From assembly GCF_900129645.1 (NCBI RefSeq), contig NZ_FSQZ01000001.1, forward strand, positions 1,395,001 through 1,445,000: DNA of 50,000 nucleotides, read 5' to 3'. Under the pieces are notes generated by a model. That model did not search any database. It had not been told where the DNA came from and saw only the letters and a list, made by a program, of their open reading frames with translations. Numbering within the stretch: position 1 is the first letter of the stretch; the number at the start of each line of letters is the position of its first letter. Of this stretch, positions 27,601 to 35,831 are shown piece after piece. Source of the stretch: Acetomicrobium flavidum. Lineage in GTDB: Bacteria > Synergistota > Synergistia > Synergistales > Acetomicrobiaceae. The position numbers and the translations under genes were made by a program.

Positions 27601-28174
27601 AGATATCGTCGCTTAAATACTCGATCTTGTTGATTTCATGAGATGTCCTGAAACCATCGAAGAAGTGAAGAAAGGGAACCCTGCTTTCGAGCGTAGATGC
27701 TGTGGCGATAACCGCAAAGTCGTGTGCTTCCTGCACTGAACTCGATGCAAGCAATGCCCATCCGGTTTGCCTGACCGCCATTACGTCGCTATGATCGCCG
27801 AATATAGATAGCGCATGGGTGGCTACGGTCCTTGCAGAAACGTGCATGGTTGCCGATGTCAGCTCCCCGGCTATCTTGTACATATTTGGGATCATCAACA
27901 ACAAGCCTTGAGATGCCGTAAATGTAGTGGCGAGTGCTCCGCCCTGCAATGCACCGTGCAGTGATCCCGATGCCCCTCCTTCGCTCTGTAATTCGATTAC
28001 CCTCGGCACAAAACCCCAAATGTTAGGTTGTCCTTTTGCAGCCCATTCATCAGCATGTTCGCCCATTGGCGAAGAGGGAGTGATAGGATATATGGCAGCG
28101 ACCTCGCATAGCCTGTAGGCTACAGATGCCGTTGCTTCGTTGCCATCGATGGTAACATATCTTTTTGCTGGCAT
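24611..28174 (-). CDS. nifJ: Pyruvate:ferredoxin (flavodoxin) oxidoreductase, single-chain
   Basis: 1187-aa homodimeric-type PFOR. In order it has an N-terminal pyruvate-binding domain (YPITPSSPMGEHADEWA near residue 30), the domain with GLGSDGTVGANKNSIK (about 433), a two-cluster ferredoxin insert (CIQCGRCTFICPH from about 697; CTGCGSCVANCP from about 753), and the TPP domain with CGACAGCGEAPY (about 830) and GGDGWAYDIGYGGLDHVL (about 975). It oxidises pyruvate with CoA to acetyl-CoA and CO2 and reduces ferredoxin, the core step of anaerobic fermentation. The ATG follows GAGGAGG. It is monocistronic between a 158-nt divergent region and a terminator. The length matches the clostridial and Desulfovibrio enzymes, with no missing cluster ligand seen. 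Confidence 0.97.
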   Translation of the reverse strand: MPAKRYVTIDGNEATASVAYRLCEVAAIYPITPSSPMGEHADEWAAKGQPNIWGFVPRVIELQSEGGASGSLHGALQGGALATTFTASQGLLLMIPNMYKIAGELTSATMHVSARTVATHALSIFGDHSDVMAVRQTGWALLASSSVQEAHDFAVIATASTLESRVPFLHFFDGFRTSHEINKIEYLSDDILRQMIDYDLVLEHRKRALSPDRPFIRGTAQNPDVFFQSREGCNPYFAACPKIVQDAMDRFAKFTGRQYHLFDYVGAPDPERIVVLMGSGAETAHETVEYLLKKGEKIGVIKVRLYRPFSVEHFVKLLPKTVKSIAVLDRTKESGSAGEPLYLDVVNAIYVAKRDGMLDANFNPIVIGGRYGLSSKEFNPAMVKAVFDELKKSDPIKQFTVGIEDDVANTSLKVDPSFSIADPESTRAVFYGLGSDGTVGANKNSIKIIGEETDLYAQGYFVYDSKKAGGYTISHLRFGPNPIRSTYQIDKANFVACHQFAFTEKLNILDIAEEGAIFLLNSPYSAEEVWDYLPRTMQQQIIDKKLRFYVIDAYTVAKEKGLGPRINTIMQTCFFYLSKVIPFDLAVEKIKEAIVETYGKRGEAIVNKNIAAVDAALEHLHEVKVPGKVTSNFDIKPPVSEKAPEFVKEVLGPMMVLQGDKIPVSKLPADGTFPSGTSKWEKRNIAVEIPQWNPDVCIQCGRCTFICPHATIRAKVYDKSYLKDAPEGWQHADAKWPQYKDQAFTIQIAPEDCTGCGSCVANCPVSKNEDPTKNALRMVTQIDVRDKEIPKWDYFLSLPEIDKEKLNTQSIKDLMLVQPLFEFCGACAGCGEAPYLKMLSQLFGDRITIANATGCSSIYCGNLPTTPWTTNRENRGPAWSNSLFEDNAEFGLGMRLALNARINRAKQLLTELAGQIGDRLVQDILNADQATEEGIKKQRARIEELKKTLSGISDVKAKELAMLADDLVRKSIWIVGGDGWAYDIGYGGLDHVLATGENVNVLVLDTEVYSNTGGQASKATPLGASARFAAAGKPTGKKDLALMAVTYGNIYVARIAMGANPTQAVKAFHEAESYEGPSLIIAYSHCISHGYDLKRGAEHQKMAVDSGQWILFRYDPRLKEEGRAFQLDCKEPTLPLKDYLLSESRFAMLHRDAPERAEMLLQAAEAFNKERWALYKGLAEVLNKKQA

Positions 28175-28266
28175 CGCGTGAACCTCCTCTGAAAATTGTT
28201 TTTATATAAACAAGTGCAAATTGCCACTAGAATCTCTCAAAAGGATTATACCCACAAAACGCATAT

Positions 28267-28288
28267 TTTGGTATATCATTTTACCAAA
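28267..28288. promoter_or_regulatory. Inverted repeat TTTGGTA-N8-TACCAAA in the PFOR/glucanotransferase divergent region
   Basis: TTTGGTA (28267-28273) and TACCAAA (28282-28288) form a 22-bp dyad between the divergent PFOR and glucanotransferase genes. On the minus strand it lies upstream of a TATAAT (28245-28250), a candidate -10 for PFOR. It does not match the Rex consensus. It may be an operator for one or both genes. Confidence 0.4.
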
Positions 28289-28331
28289 TGAAGGAAATTG
28301 TCGCAAACGCACACAAATTAGGAGATAGGAC

Positions 28332-29816
28332 GTGATTCCCGTAGACGGAAGAAAAAGCGGTGTATTGCTCCATATCACATCCTTGCCCTCCCCTTGGGGC
28401 GTGGGTGACATGGGATCTCAAAGTTATCGCTTCATCGATCTGCTTAAAGAGTGCAATCAATCAGTTTGGCAGATTTTACCCTTAAATCCCACGGAGGAAA
28501 TTTATGGTTTTTCCCCCTATAGTTCGATTTCCGCGTTTGCGGGAAACGTTATGCTGATAAGCCCAATGGCGATGGTTGAGGAGGGTTTTCTGACAGAGGG
28601 AGATCTTCCTCCTAGTTTTAATGGCCTTACCGCTAATTTCAGGGATGCAATAAATATCCGCCAAGATCTGTCGTATAAGGGGTACTGCAAGTTTACTCCC
28701 GACGATGATTTTCGACGTTTTTGCGAAGAAAATTCCTGGTGGCTGGAAGATTATGCTTTATATAAGGCACTTAAATCACATTACAAATTGCCATGGTACG
28801 AATGGCCGGATGAGCTAAAAAGCAGGCAACCGCAAGCCATAGAAATGGCACGCAAGAAGTTTGCCAATGAAATAATGGCTGAAAAATTTGCTCAGTACAT
28901 CTTTTACCGGCAGTGGGATAGATTGCATTTGTATGCGAAATCAAAGGGGATTAGCGTGTTTGGGGATATGCCTCTATATTTGGCTCACGATAGCGCCGAC
29001 GTGTGGGCGAACCGGGAGATGTTTTGTCTCGATGAAAGAGGCATGCCAACCCATGTAGCTGGCGTTCCTCCAGATTACTTTAGCGTAACAGGACAATATT
29101 GGGGTAATCCCCTATATAACTGGGATGCAATGGAGAAGCATGGATTCGAGTGGTGGATTAGGCGATTGGCTCATGCCTTCAGATTGTACGACATGGTTAG
29201 GATAGATCATTTTAGGGGGTTAGTGGCTTACTGGGCAATCCCATCACAGGAATCAACGGCCGTTAACGGAAGATGGGTGAAGGGCCCTGCCAATAAGTTG
29301 TTCAATGCTATAATAAATCGTTTAGGCAATGTTCCGATAGTAGCGGAGGACTTAGGGCAGATAACTCAGGATGTTCGTCAACTTATGGACGCCTTCCATA
29401 TACCTGGCATGAGGGTCATTCTATTTGGGCTGGACAACCCGAAACAGAACTTACACGCACCGTTTTATTACACTGAAAATTGCGTTGCCTATACTGGGAC
29501 TCAGGATAATAATACTGCGTTGGGATGGTTTCTGGAGGAAGCCTCCTCAGCGGCCGTAAAAAATCTGAAACTTTTCTTAGGACGTAAAACGGAGGCAAAC
29601 TGTGTGTCTCGTGACATGGTTCGTTTAGTTGAGCTGTCCGTAGCCAAGTTGGTGATTATCCCCTTTCAAGATATACTGGGGCTTGGGCCTGAAGCACGAA
29701 TGAACAGGCCGGCCAGCAAGGATGGTAATTGGCAATGGCGTATGCATGAGGATATGATGAGAGCACCGGTGTTAAAATGGTTTAAAGGCATTACGATGTT
29801 CGCAGATAGGGGCTAG
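28332..29816 (+). CDS. malQ: 4-alpha-glucanotransferase (GH77, amylomaltase)
   Basis: 494-aa GH77 enzyme, normal length. It opens with SGVLLHITSLPSPWGVGDMG and QILPLNPT, and has the loop FSPYSS. Catalytic region II has the nucleophile Asp in RIDHFRG (about residue 292), region III the acid Glu in VAEDLG (about 338), and region IV the third Asp in TGTQDNNTALGW (about 390). It moves alpha-1,4-glucan segments between chains, in glycogen or maltodextrin use. Region IV normally reads THDNDT, so the His is Gln here. The start is GTG 28332 behind TAGGAGA. No other glycogen gene lies in the window, and it stands at the head of the cheV cluster with a 23-nt gap. Confidence 0.93.
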   Translation: MIPVDGRKSGVLLHITSLPSPWGVGDMGSQSYRFIDLLKECNQSVWQILPLNPTEEIYGFSPYSSISAFAGNVMLISPMAMVEEGFLTEGDLPPSFNGLTANFRDAINIRQDLSYKGYCKFTPDDDFRRFCEENSWWLEDYALYKALKSHYKLPWYEWPDELKSRQPQAIEMARKKFANEIMAEKFAQYIFYRQWDRLHLYAKSKGISVFGDMPLYLAHDSADVWANREMFCLDERGMPTHVAGVPPDYFSVTGQYWGNPLYNWDAMEKHGFEWWIRRLAHAFRLYDMVRIDHFRGLVAYWAIPSQESTAVNGRWVKGPANKLFNAIINRLGNVPIVAEDLGQITQDVRQLMDAFHIPGMRVILFGLDNPKQNLHAPFYYTENCVAYTGTQDNNTALGWFLEEASSAAVKNLKLFLGRKTEANCVSRDMVRLVELSVAKLVIIPFQDILGLGPEARMNRPASKDGNWQWRMHEDMMRAPVLKWFKGITMFADRG

Positions 29817-29839
29817 ATGAAATTTGAGGAGGTGAAAAG

Positions 29840-30787
29840 ATGCGAGAGGATCGTATAATGACGGAAGTTGGTACCAACGAATGGCAGGTAGTAGTCTTTA
29901 CGCTTGGGGATCAAAGCTTTGCCATAAACGTCGACAAAACTAGGGAGATTTTGCGATGGACCGGGGTGCGTCCGGTGCCTCAGTCACATCCGGCCATGCT
30001 TGGCATAACAACTGTTCGCGGTGAGGTCATACCTCTGATCGACCTGCGCATATATTTAAACATCACGCCGGCGGTTCCTCTGGAACAGAGCAAAGTAATA
30101 GTCACAGAGTTTAACCAAATGAAGCTAGGCTTTGTTGTAGATGGAGTGGAAAGGATCTACCGCATTCATTCCGAAGAGCTTGATGCAACCTTAACGGGGA
30201 CCTTTTTGGGTGAAAACGTTTTGTACGTAATCAAAAGGGACGAAAGAAACATACTCCTACTAGACTATGAAAGGATAGTGCAAGTCGTAAATCCACAGTT
30301 AGCTGGCCAGTATCAGGTGGATTCGACAAGGATGCATGGCGCGGTATCCGATTTGGGAGATCTCGATCAGTACAAAATACTGGTAGTTGAGGACTCGCCT
30401 TTAATACGAAAGATGATTCAAGACGTGCTGGCCAAGGGCGGTTTTCATAATGTTGAGGCAGTATCTCATGGCAAGGCAGCTTGGGACAGGCTGTGCGATG
30501 AGGGCGAGGCATTCGATTTGGTTATAACCGATATCGAGATGCCCAAGATGGATGGTTTGGCTTTGACGAAAAAGATCAAGGAAGACGAGCGCTTGCGTAA
30601 TATACCTGTTATTGTATTTTCGTCTATCATGGCCGACGATATCAAGAAGAAGGCTCAAAGCGTCGGCGCTGACGGGCAGATAACAAAACCGGAAATAGAG
30701 CAGCTAATTGCAAAGGTCGGCGAGCTGTTAAGGAAACGAAGGGAGGTTGGGAGTAAAAACCATGAAGGGACTGCCTCTTTGGGCTAG
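29840..30787 (+). CDS. cheV: Chemotaxis coupling protein CheV (CheW domain + receiver domain)
   Basis: 315-aa protein. The CheW-like domain (about residues 12-155; VVVFTLGDQSFAINVDKTRE, GITTVRGEVIPLIDL) is followed by a response-regulator receiver domain (178-305) with ED184-185, phospho-acceptor D231 in VITDIEMPKMDG, and a late Lys in QITKPE. CheV couples chemoreceptors to CheA and tunes signalling through its phosphorylation. No cheA, cheW, cheY or receptor gene is near, so it must serve a chemotaxis system elsewhere in the genome and indicates a motile cell. GAGGAGGTG gives a strong RBS. It starts a tight run of plus-strand genes that continues through sbcC, and overlaps the next gene by 26 nt. 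Confidence 0.92.
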   Translation: MREDRIMTEVGTNEWQVVVFTLGDQSFAINVDKTREILRWTGVRPVPQSHPAMLGITTVRGEVIPLIDLRIYLNITPAVPLEQSKVIVTEFNQMKLGFVVDGVERIYRIHSEELDATLTGTFLGENVLYVIKRDERNILLLDYERIVQVVNPQLAGQYQVDSTRMHGAVSDLGDLDQYKILVVEDSPLIRKMIQDVLAKGGFHNVEAVSHGKAAWDRLCDEGEAFDLVITDIEMPKMDGLALTKKIKEDERLRNIPVIVFSSIMADDIKKKAQSVGADGQITKPEIEQLIAKVGELLRKRREVGSKNHEGTASLG

Positions 30788-31397
30788 AAACGTAAATTTC
30801 GAGGTGCCCATGTGGACGCCATATGGGCTTGATTATAAGCCTGTCTCTTTCTTAGGTGGGACGGATGAGCTTATAAGAGATATCGCTACCTATGCAATGG
30901 AACTAGAGAGCGAGCTCGTTTATTTGAGAGGAATGAACTATGGAGAGGTCGGAGTTGTATCTTACGATAAGACCATAGACCCCGGCAGGGATATGGTTTT
31001 TCCGTTGGGCTTTATGATGCTTTTCTCCTACTCTCGAACTATGGAAACCTTTGTGTCAAGTCTTGTCAAGGAATTCGAAGACATAAAGGTTGGCATATGC
31101 TTTTGCGATCTCAAGGACAGAAAAATGCGTCTGGGCAAGTGTAAGGCAATTGCCCTAATAAGTAGCGATCCATTCTTCGACGAGAGGACTTTTCTAGAGC
31201 GCTTTACTCGTGAACTTGAAAACGAAGTATCTACCAATGAGACATCCTCATTATCCTTTTATGCCGAGAGGTTTGGGTATAGGCGTTTTTTCATCCCCTA
31301 TGAGACGGATGACCTAGTGGAGCTAGCGATACTTGATATTTGCAGCAAGCTTGAAGTTGAAGAAACGAAATATATTCTCGATCTTCCTAAACCTTAA
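30762..31397 (+). CDS. Conserved-type protein of unknown function, overlapping cheV
   Basis: 211-aa protein I do not recognise. It is soluble, mixed alpha/beta, without signal peptide or membrane span. Notable are FPLGFMMLFSYSRTMETFVSSLV in the middle and RFGYRRFFIPYETDDLVELAILDI near the end. The ATG at 30762 has GGGAG eight bases upstream; a TTG at 30747 sits directly on the stronger GGGAGG and is unlikely. It overlaps the end of cheV, so translation is coupled and a role linked to CheV is possible. Its length, coding bias and tight packing support a real gene. Confidence 0.65.
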   Translation: MKGLPLWARNVNFEVPMWTPYGLDYKPVSFLGGTDELIRDIATYAMELESELVYLRGMNYGEVGVVSYDKTIDPGRDMVFPLGFMMLFSYSRTMETFVSSLVKEFEDIKVGICFCDLKDRKMRLGKCKAIALISSDPFFDERTFLERFTRELENEVSTNETSSLSFYAERFGYRRFFIPYETDDLVELAILDICSKLEVEETKYILDLPKP

Positions 31398-31451
31398 TGT
31401 CCACAGGCAAACGCCTAGGTTGAAATTAATTGCGGAAAGGAGATGTTCGCT

Positions 31452-32012
31452 GTGTTTGACCTATCAAGGGAGCGGGCTTATGCGTTGCTCGGATTGCATA
31501 ATCATGACGAGAGCCACGTAAAGCATGCCTTGGCCGTTGAGGCCGCGATGAGATATTTTGCAAGGCATTTTGGTGAAGATGAAGATTTGTGGGGCATCGT
31601 GGGGCTGCTCCACGATCTGGACTGGGAGGAATGTCCAGAGGAACATCCTAAAAAAGGAGCCGAATGGTTGAAGGAGGCAGGATATCCCGAGGAAGTTATA
31701 AGAGGAGTGTTGGCTCACGCTTGGGAATTGACTGGAGTTGAACCTAAATCGTTAATGGAAAAGGTCATTTACGCTGTAGATGAGCTTACGGGATTCGTAA
31801 TAGCCGTAGCGCTTGTAAGGCCTAGCCGTTCGCTTTCGGACTTGACGGCAAAGTCGGTCATGAAGAAGTGGAAGGATAAGGCCTTTGCCAAGGGAGTCAA
31901 TAGGGAAGTAATTGAAAAGGGGGCTCAGTTGCTTGAAATGCCTCTGGCAGAGTTGATCGAGCATGTCATAGAGGCGTTACGACCCATAGAGCAGGAGTTG
32001 GGGTTGGGGTAG
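31452..32012 (+). CDS. HD-domain (HDIG-type) phosphohydrolase
   Basis: 186-aa HD-superfamily protein. The metal ligands appear as an early histidine in the LHNHDESHVKHALAVE segment (about residues 15-30), the HD doublet in GLLHDLDWEE (about 50-59), a further His in LAHAWE (about 88), and a late Asp in YAVDELTGF (about 108). This arrangement is common in small HDIG phosphohydrolases of unknown substrate, and it may act on a nucleotide. The GTG at 31452 is chosen because AAAGGAG ends nine bases before it; the ATG at 31443 directly abuts that site. The sbcD gene follows after 2 nt, making a tight operon. Confidence 0.8.
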   Translation: MFDLSRERAYALLGLHNHDESHVKHALAVEAAMRYFARHFGEDEDLWGIVGLLHDLDWEECPEEHPKKGAEWLKEAGYPEEVIRGVLAHAWELTGVEPKSLMEKVIYAVDELTGFVIAVALVRPSRSLSDLTAKSVMKKWKDKAFAKGVNREVIEKGAQLLEMPLAELIEHVIEALRPIEQELGLG

Positions 32013-32014
32013 CA

Positions 32015-33133
32015 TTGAAGAAGATCCTCTTATGTGCCGACTTGCATGCTGGAATACGTACCTGGGGGGTCGATAGGAGGGACGAACTTCTTCTGGCTCT
32101 CTCTCAAATATACGATGTGGCCAGGGATTTTAATGTAGATGCCCTATTTGCCCTGGGAGATATATTCCATAGCTTTCGGTATCCTGGAGAGGACGTTGTT
32201 TTGCCCATAGCCAAGTTTTTCTCCGAAGTTCTATCTCTTCCCGCTAAACCCTTTATATATTTGCTCAAGGGAAACCATGACTGGAGCGGCATCAGGATAT
32301 GGGAACTCTTTCAAGGGGACGGAAGGTTTGTATTTGTGGACGATGCAAGCTTTGTGACCCTGGGTGATACGGTGATATTTTTGGTTCCCTACTTGCGAAG
32401 ACATGACTTGCCCAAGGGCATGGAAATAGAGGAGTTCTTGAAAGTGCGATGGAAGGATGCCCCAAAAGGTAGTATCCGGTTATGCTTTGCTCATATGGCA
32501 CTTGAGGGAACTCCATTGAGCCTTTCCGAAATAACCCTTCCCGAAAGGATTTTAGTGGATTTTGAAATTGACAAGACTATCTGCGGTCACATCCATAGAC
32601 ACTATAAGGTAAAGGGTAAAAGTTCATCCATTTACTACGTTGGCTCGCCAATCCGTTTGGACTTTGCAGAGGAAGGAAACGATCTGGGGGTTTATGTCGT
32701 AGATGAAAGAGCAGATATTATCGATGTTCCCCTTCAGGGAAAGTCGCTCGTTACATTAGAATACGATGACGAAGCTGAGGCCTCCAGCAAACTTTGCGAA
32801 TCCCTAGACAAAGTTGCGAAGGATGCTTATGTTAGGGTAGTCCTAAACAGATCGGCATTACCTGTGTCGCAACTGCTGGACAAATTTCGCCTTTTGACTG
32901 ACGATCGGATAGTCGCGGTTTCCGTTAATGACGGAATATTGCAGACAACCAGTTCATCACAAGATCCCTTTGATGTACTGGGTTTATGGAAGCGCTTCAT
33001 AGATAATCAAGATGAGGACGATGCGACGAAGGAAATTTTGAAGGCCATAGGAGAAAGCCTGCTTTTGGGCAAAGACCCCTCGACCATGTGGTCCGAATTG
33101 AAATCCTTCTTCGAAACGGATGAGCAGGAATGA
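32015..33133 (+). CDS. sbcD: SbcD/Mre11-type DNA repair nuclease subunit
   Basis: 372-aa metallophosphoesterase. It shows the five phosphoesterase motifs: ADLHAG (residues 8-13), ALGDIFH (about 47), GNHDW (about 88), an AHM histidine (about 158) and CGHIHRH (about 190). SbcD is the Mn-dependent nuclease of SbcCD, which opens hairpins and blocked DNA ends. E. coli SbcD starts with SDxHLG; this copy has ADLHAG, an acceptable variant. The TTG start lies three bases after the HD gene stop, with a GGGGT stretch upstream. sbcC overlaps the stop codon (ATGA), the usual SbcDC arrangement. The C-terminal capping region is less conserved. Confidence 0.88.
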   Translation: MKKILLCADLHAGIRTWGVDRRDELLLALSQIYDVARDFNVDALFALGDIFHSFRYPGEDVVLPIAKFFSEVLSLPAKPFIYLLKGNHDWSGIRIWELFQGDGRFVFVDDASFVTLGDTVIFLVPYLRRHDLPKGMEIEEFLKVRWKDAPKGSIRLCFAHMALEGTPLSLSEITLPERILVDFEIDKTICGHIHRHYKVKGKSSSIYYVGSPIRLDFAEEGNDLGVYVVDERADIIDVPLQGKSLVTLEYDDEAEASSKLCESLDKVAKDAYVRVVLNRSALPVSQLLDKFRLLTDDRIVAVSVNDGILQTTSSSQDPFDVLGLWKRFIDNQDEDDATKEILKAIGESLLLGKDPSTMWSELKSFFETDEQE

Positions 33134-35808
33134 AATTGTTAGATTTAAAGGTAAGAAACATTTTAGGCCTTAGGGAAGCATTTATAGTTTTTGAACCTGG
33201 GGCGGTGGCCATTGTCGGGCCAAATGGCGCGGGAAAGAGTTCTATCCTAGATTCGCTGGTCTTGGCCCTTTTCGGCTCGACGACTCCAGTTAGGAACGTC
33301 AACAATCAAAGCATCATCAGGACTGGCACATCGGAAGGATATGTGATCTGCACCTTTGTCAAGGATGGTAACAAATATCGGGTAACTAGGAAATTTAGGG
33401 CGCCCAAGGGCCAACAAGAAGCGCTATTAGAAAGGCACGTCGACGGGAGATGGCAGCCCTTTGCCTCCACCGTCAGAGAAGTGAATGAAGGAATTGTGAA
33501 GGTACTTTCGCCTTTCATTGGAAACCCCACTGATACCACTTTAAGCAGATTGCGAGAGGCCTTTATCTCGACCGTGTTTGTGCCTCAGGGAATGGTCACG
33601 AAGTTCGTGGATGTTTCCCCAGGCGACAGATGGCAAATCTTGGTTGCGTCCTTGGGGTTGGAGGGCGAAAGCACGCTGCAGGAAAGGGTTCGCAGGGTCA
33701 TAGAAGACGCATCGCGAGAAGTGGAAAACATCAAGGGCCATTTGTCCAAAATTTCCGATTTCTTGGAAAAGATGCCACCCCTTGAAGAGATAAACAGGAA
33801 TTTGGTCAGCTTAAACAATCAATTGAGAGGATTGCAGGATGAATTGACCTTGAACGAAAAGGCCATAGAAACGGCAAAAAGACTCCAAGACCTCCAGGCG
33901 CGAGCCTCTCGATATAAAGCGGAAATAGAGCAAGCCAAGGATAACTTCGAACGGCTTTATGAGAATTTAAGATTATATGACGCAAAACAAGCCTTAAAAA
34001 GGCTAGTCGCAGCTTCCGTAAATTACGGAGGCCTTCGAAAGAAAATCAGGCTGGTCGAAAATGGTATCAATGCCATAGATAAAAGGGTAAACCCGAAACT
34101 TAATGAAATAGAACTTTTGAGAAATAATTATAAAAATCTATTAAATGAGATAAAAAAGTTGAATAATATTGCTAAGTATCGAGACTTAGCTTATAAGTAC
34201 ATCGATTTACATCGTAATATCACTAAATGTGAACAAGATATTAAATTGCTTAATAAAGAAATTCATAAAAATAAACAGGCTTATGACCAAATTACATCTC
34301 GTCGCCAGGGTTTGGTCTGTCAGAAATTGCGAAGGAATTTGGTCGAGATCATCGATGAACACAAGCGTGCCTCTCATTCCATGGCAGTTGCGCTCGAAAG
34401 GATAAGGAGCAAGTTGATCGATTGGATCACGGAACTGGCGCCTAATGGCGTTGTTGACTTCAGCCGTTTCAGGGGAAATCGAGCCATAGAGGTTGCCAAA
34501 GGCTTGCTCTCTTCGGATTTGGGTCAGGCTTTGTCGGAGTGGGCAAATGCACAGAACAAGGCCCTTTTCCTTTTAAAGGAAGGAAGGCGTTTAAGGGATG
34601 AGATAAGCCATATGTGTGGGGGCATGACATACCCTGAAGCTTCGCTTGATGATATAGAAGCTGCGTTAGATGACGTAGATAAGCAAATGAAAGTGCTTGA
34701 AATCAAGGGACAAAAGCTGGTAGGAGTCCTTGAAAAAAATTTGAGCGATCTTCAAACGATGACGGCAACTTTGCTTAAATTAGAGCCAGAGCTTGGAGAT
34801 CTTGATCCTCAGTATGTCGTTAAAGCTTGCGAAAAAAGAGAAGATTTATTGAAGGAGATGGAAATTCTCAGAAGCAAAGGCGATGGCTTGAACGTAGAAA
34901 TTAACCGCCTTAACGAGAAAAGGCACACCATGGAAGTGGAGCTTGCCGAATTGCAATGGAGGCGCGATGTTGTTCTTAAAGAGCTCAAAGAAGCGACGAG
35001 CCAATTTAAAGCAGTATGTGCAAAATATCAGCTAAGTCACGAGGACAAATGGCAACTTGTTCATAGTGGTGACGTAAGGCCCTGCAAACAAGAAGAAGTT
35101 GAAAGAGAGAAAAATCGCATAGAATGGCTTCAGGGTTTACTTGCCAATATTGAGGAAGAATTATCAGAGCTTGAACCGAGGATCCGCGATGGTTTACCTG
35201 ATCTGGATAAATTGTTGAGTTTACGAGAAGAAATAAACCGAAAAATAGAAGCTCGAAAGGATGAAATAACAAAACTGAAGTACGATTTGCAGCAAAGAAG
35301 GTCGTTGGAAGGCGAGATGAGATCGATCAAGCAGCAATTCGAACGCCTCAACCAAGCATATGATATTGCCTTAAAGCTTCAGAAGTATTCCGATGGCAGA
35401 AACTTCGTTCGCTTTTTAAGCGACACGATACTTAGCGGTTTACTTGATGCCGTCAACGAAGCCCTTTCTTTTAGAGGCCTCTCGCTAGTATCGGAAAACG
35501 GCAGGCTCTATGCAATTGTCAACGGATTCAAGCGTGATGTCACTACTTTATCCGGAGGAGAAAGGGCCATGGTGGCCTTGCTAATGCTCAGGCATTTGGC
35601 AAATAAGGTTGGTTTTAAGGAAGTTCTGTTTATCGATGAAGGGCTCGCCATGTTGGACGATGAAAACTTGGAAATGATGATGAATCTGTTCGATAACTTG
35701 GGCAAAGAAGCCTTTGTGGGCGTCATCACGCACGACCCAGATTTTGCGGCCCTTTTTCCCAAACGCATAGAGGTAAATGGAGGCAAGCTTAAAATCATTG
35801 AAAACTGA
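33130..35808 (+). CDS. sbcC: SbcC/Rad50-type ATPase of the SbcCD nuclease
   Basis: 892-aa SMC-like ATPase. Walker A is VGPNGAGKSS (about residues 30-39), the signature motif is TLSGGERAMVAL (about 806), and Walker B is LFIDEGLAMLDDEN (about 833). Long coiled coil runs between about residues 200 and 740. It tethers DNA ends and gates the SbcD nuclease. I see no CxxC zinc hook at the coiled-coil apex, which is normally CPVC-like in Rad50 and SbcC; the cysteines present (for example in HMCGGM and VRPCKQ) are single. A stretch of the first coil (34081-34260) is very AT-rich, 43 G/C in 180. The ATG overlaps the sbcD stop. Confidence 0.88.
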   Translation: MKLLDLKVRNILGLREAFIVFEPGAVAIVGPNGAGKSSILDSLVLALFGSTTPVRNVNNQSIIRTGTSEGYVICTFVKDGNKYRVTRKFRAPKGQQEALLERHVDGRWQPFASTVREVNEGIVKVLSPFIGNPTDTTLSRLREAFISTVFVPQGMVTKFVDVSPGDRWQILVASLGLEGESTLQERVRRVIEDASREVENIKGHLSKISDFLEKMPPLEEINRNLVSLNNQLRGLQDELTLNEKAIETAKRLQDLQARASRYKAEIEQAKDNFERLYENLRLYDAKQALKRLVAASVNYGGLRKKIRLVENGINAIDKRVNPKLNEIELLRNNYKNLLNEIKKLNNIAKYRDLAYKYIDLHRNITKCEQDIKLLNKEIHKNKQAYDQITSRRQGLVCQKLRRNLVEIIDEHKRASHSMAVALERIRSKLIDWITELAPNGVVDFSRFRGNRAIEVAKGLLSSDLGQALSEWANAQNKALFLLKEGRRLRDEISHMCGGMTYPEASLDDIEAALDDVDKQMKVLEIKGQKLVGVLEKNLSDLQTMTATLLKLEPELGDLDPQYVVKACEKREDLLKEMEILRSKGDGLNVEINRLNEKRHTMEVELAELQWRRDVVLKELKEATSQFKAVCAKYQLSHEDKWQLVHSGDVRPCKQEEVEREKNRIEWLQGLLANIEEELSELEPRIRDGLPDLDKLLSLREEINRKIEARKDEITKLKYDLQQRRSLEGEMRSIKQQFERLNQAYDIALKLQKYSDGRNFVRFLSDTILSGLLDAVNEALSFRGLSLVSENGRLYAIVNGFKRDVTTLSGGERAMVALLMLRHLANKVGFKEVLFIDEGLAMLDDENLEMMMNLFDNLGKEAFVGVITHDPDFAALFPKRIEVNGGKLKIIEN

Positions 35809-35831
35809 TTGAAATTCCACCAAACTTACCC

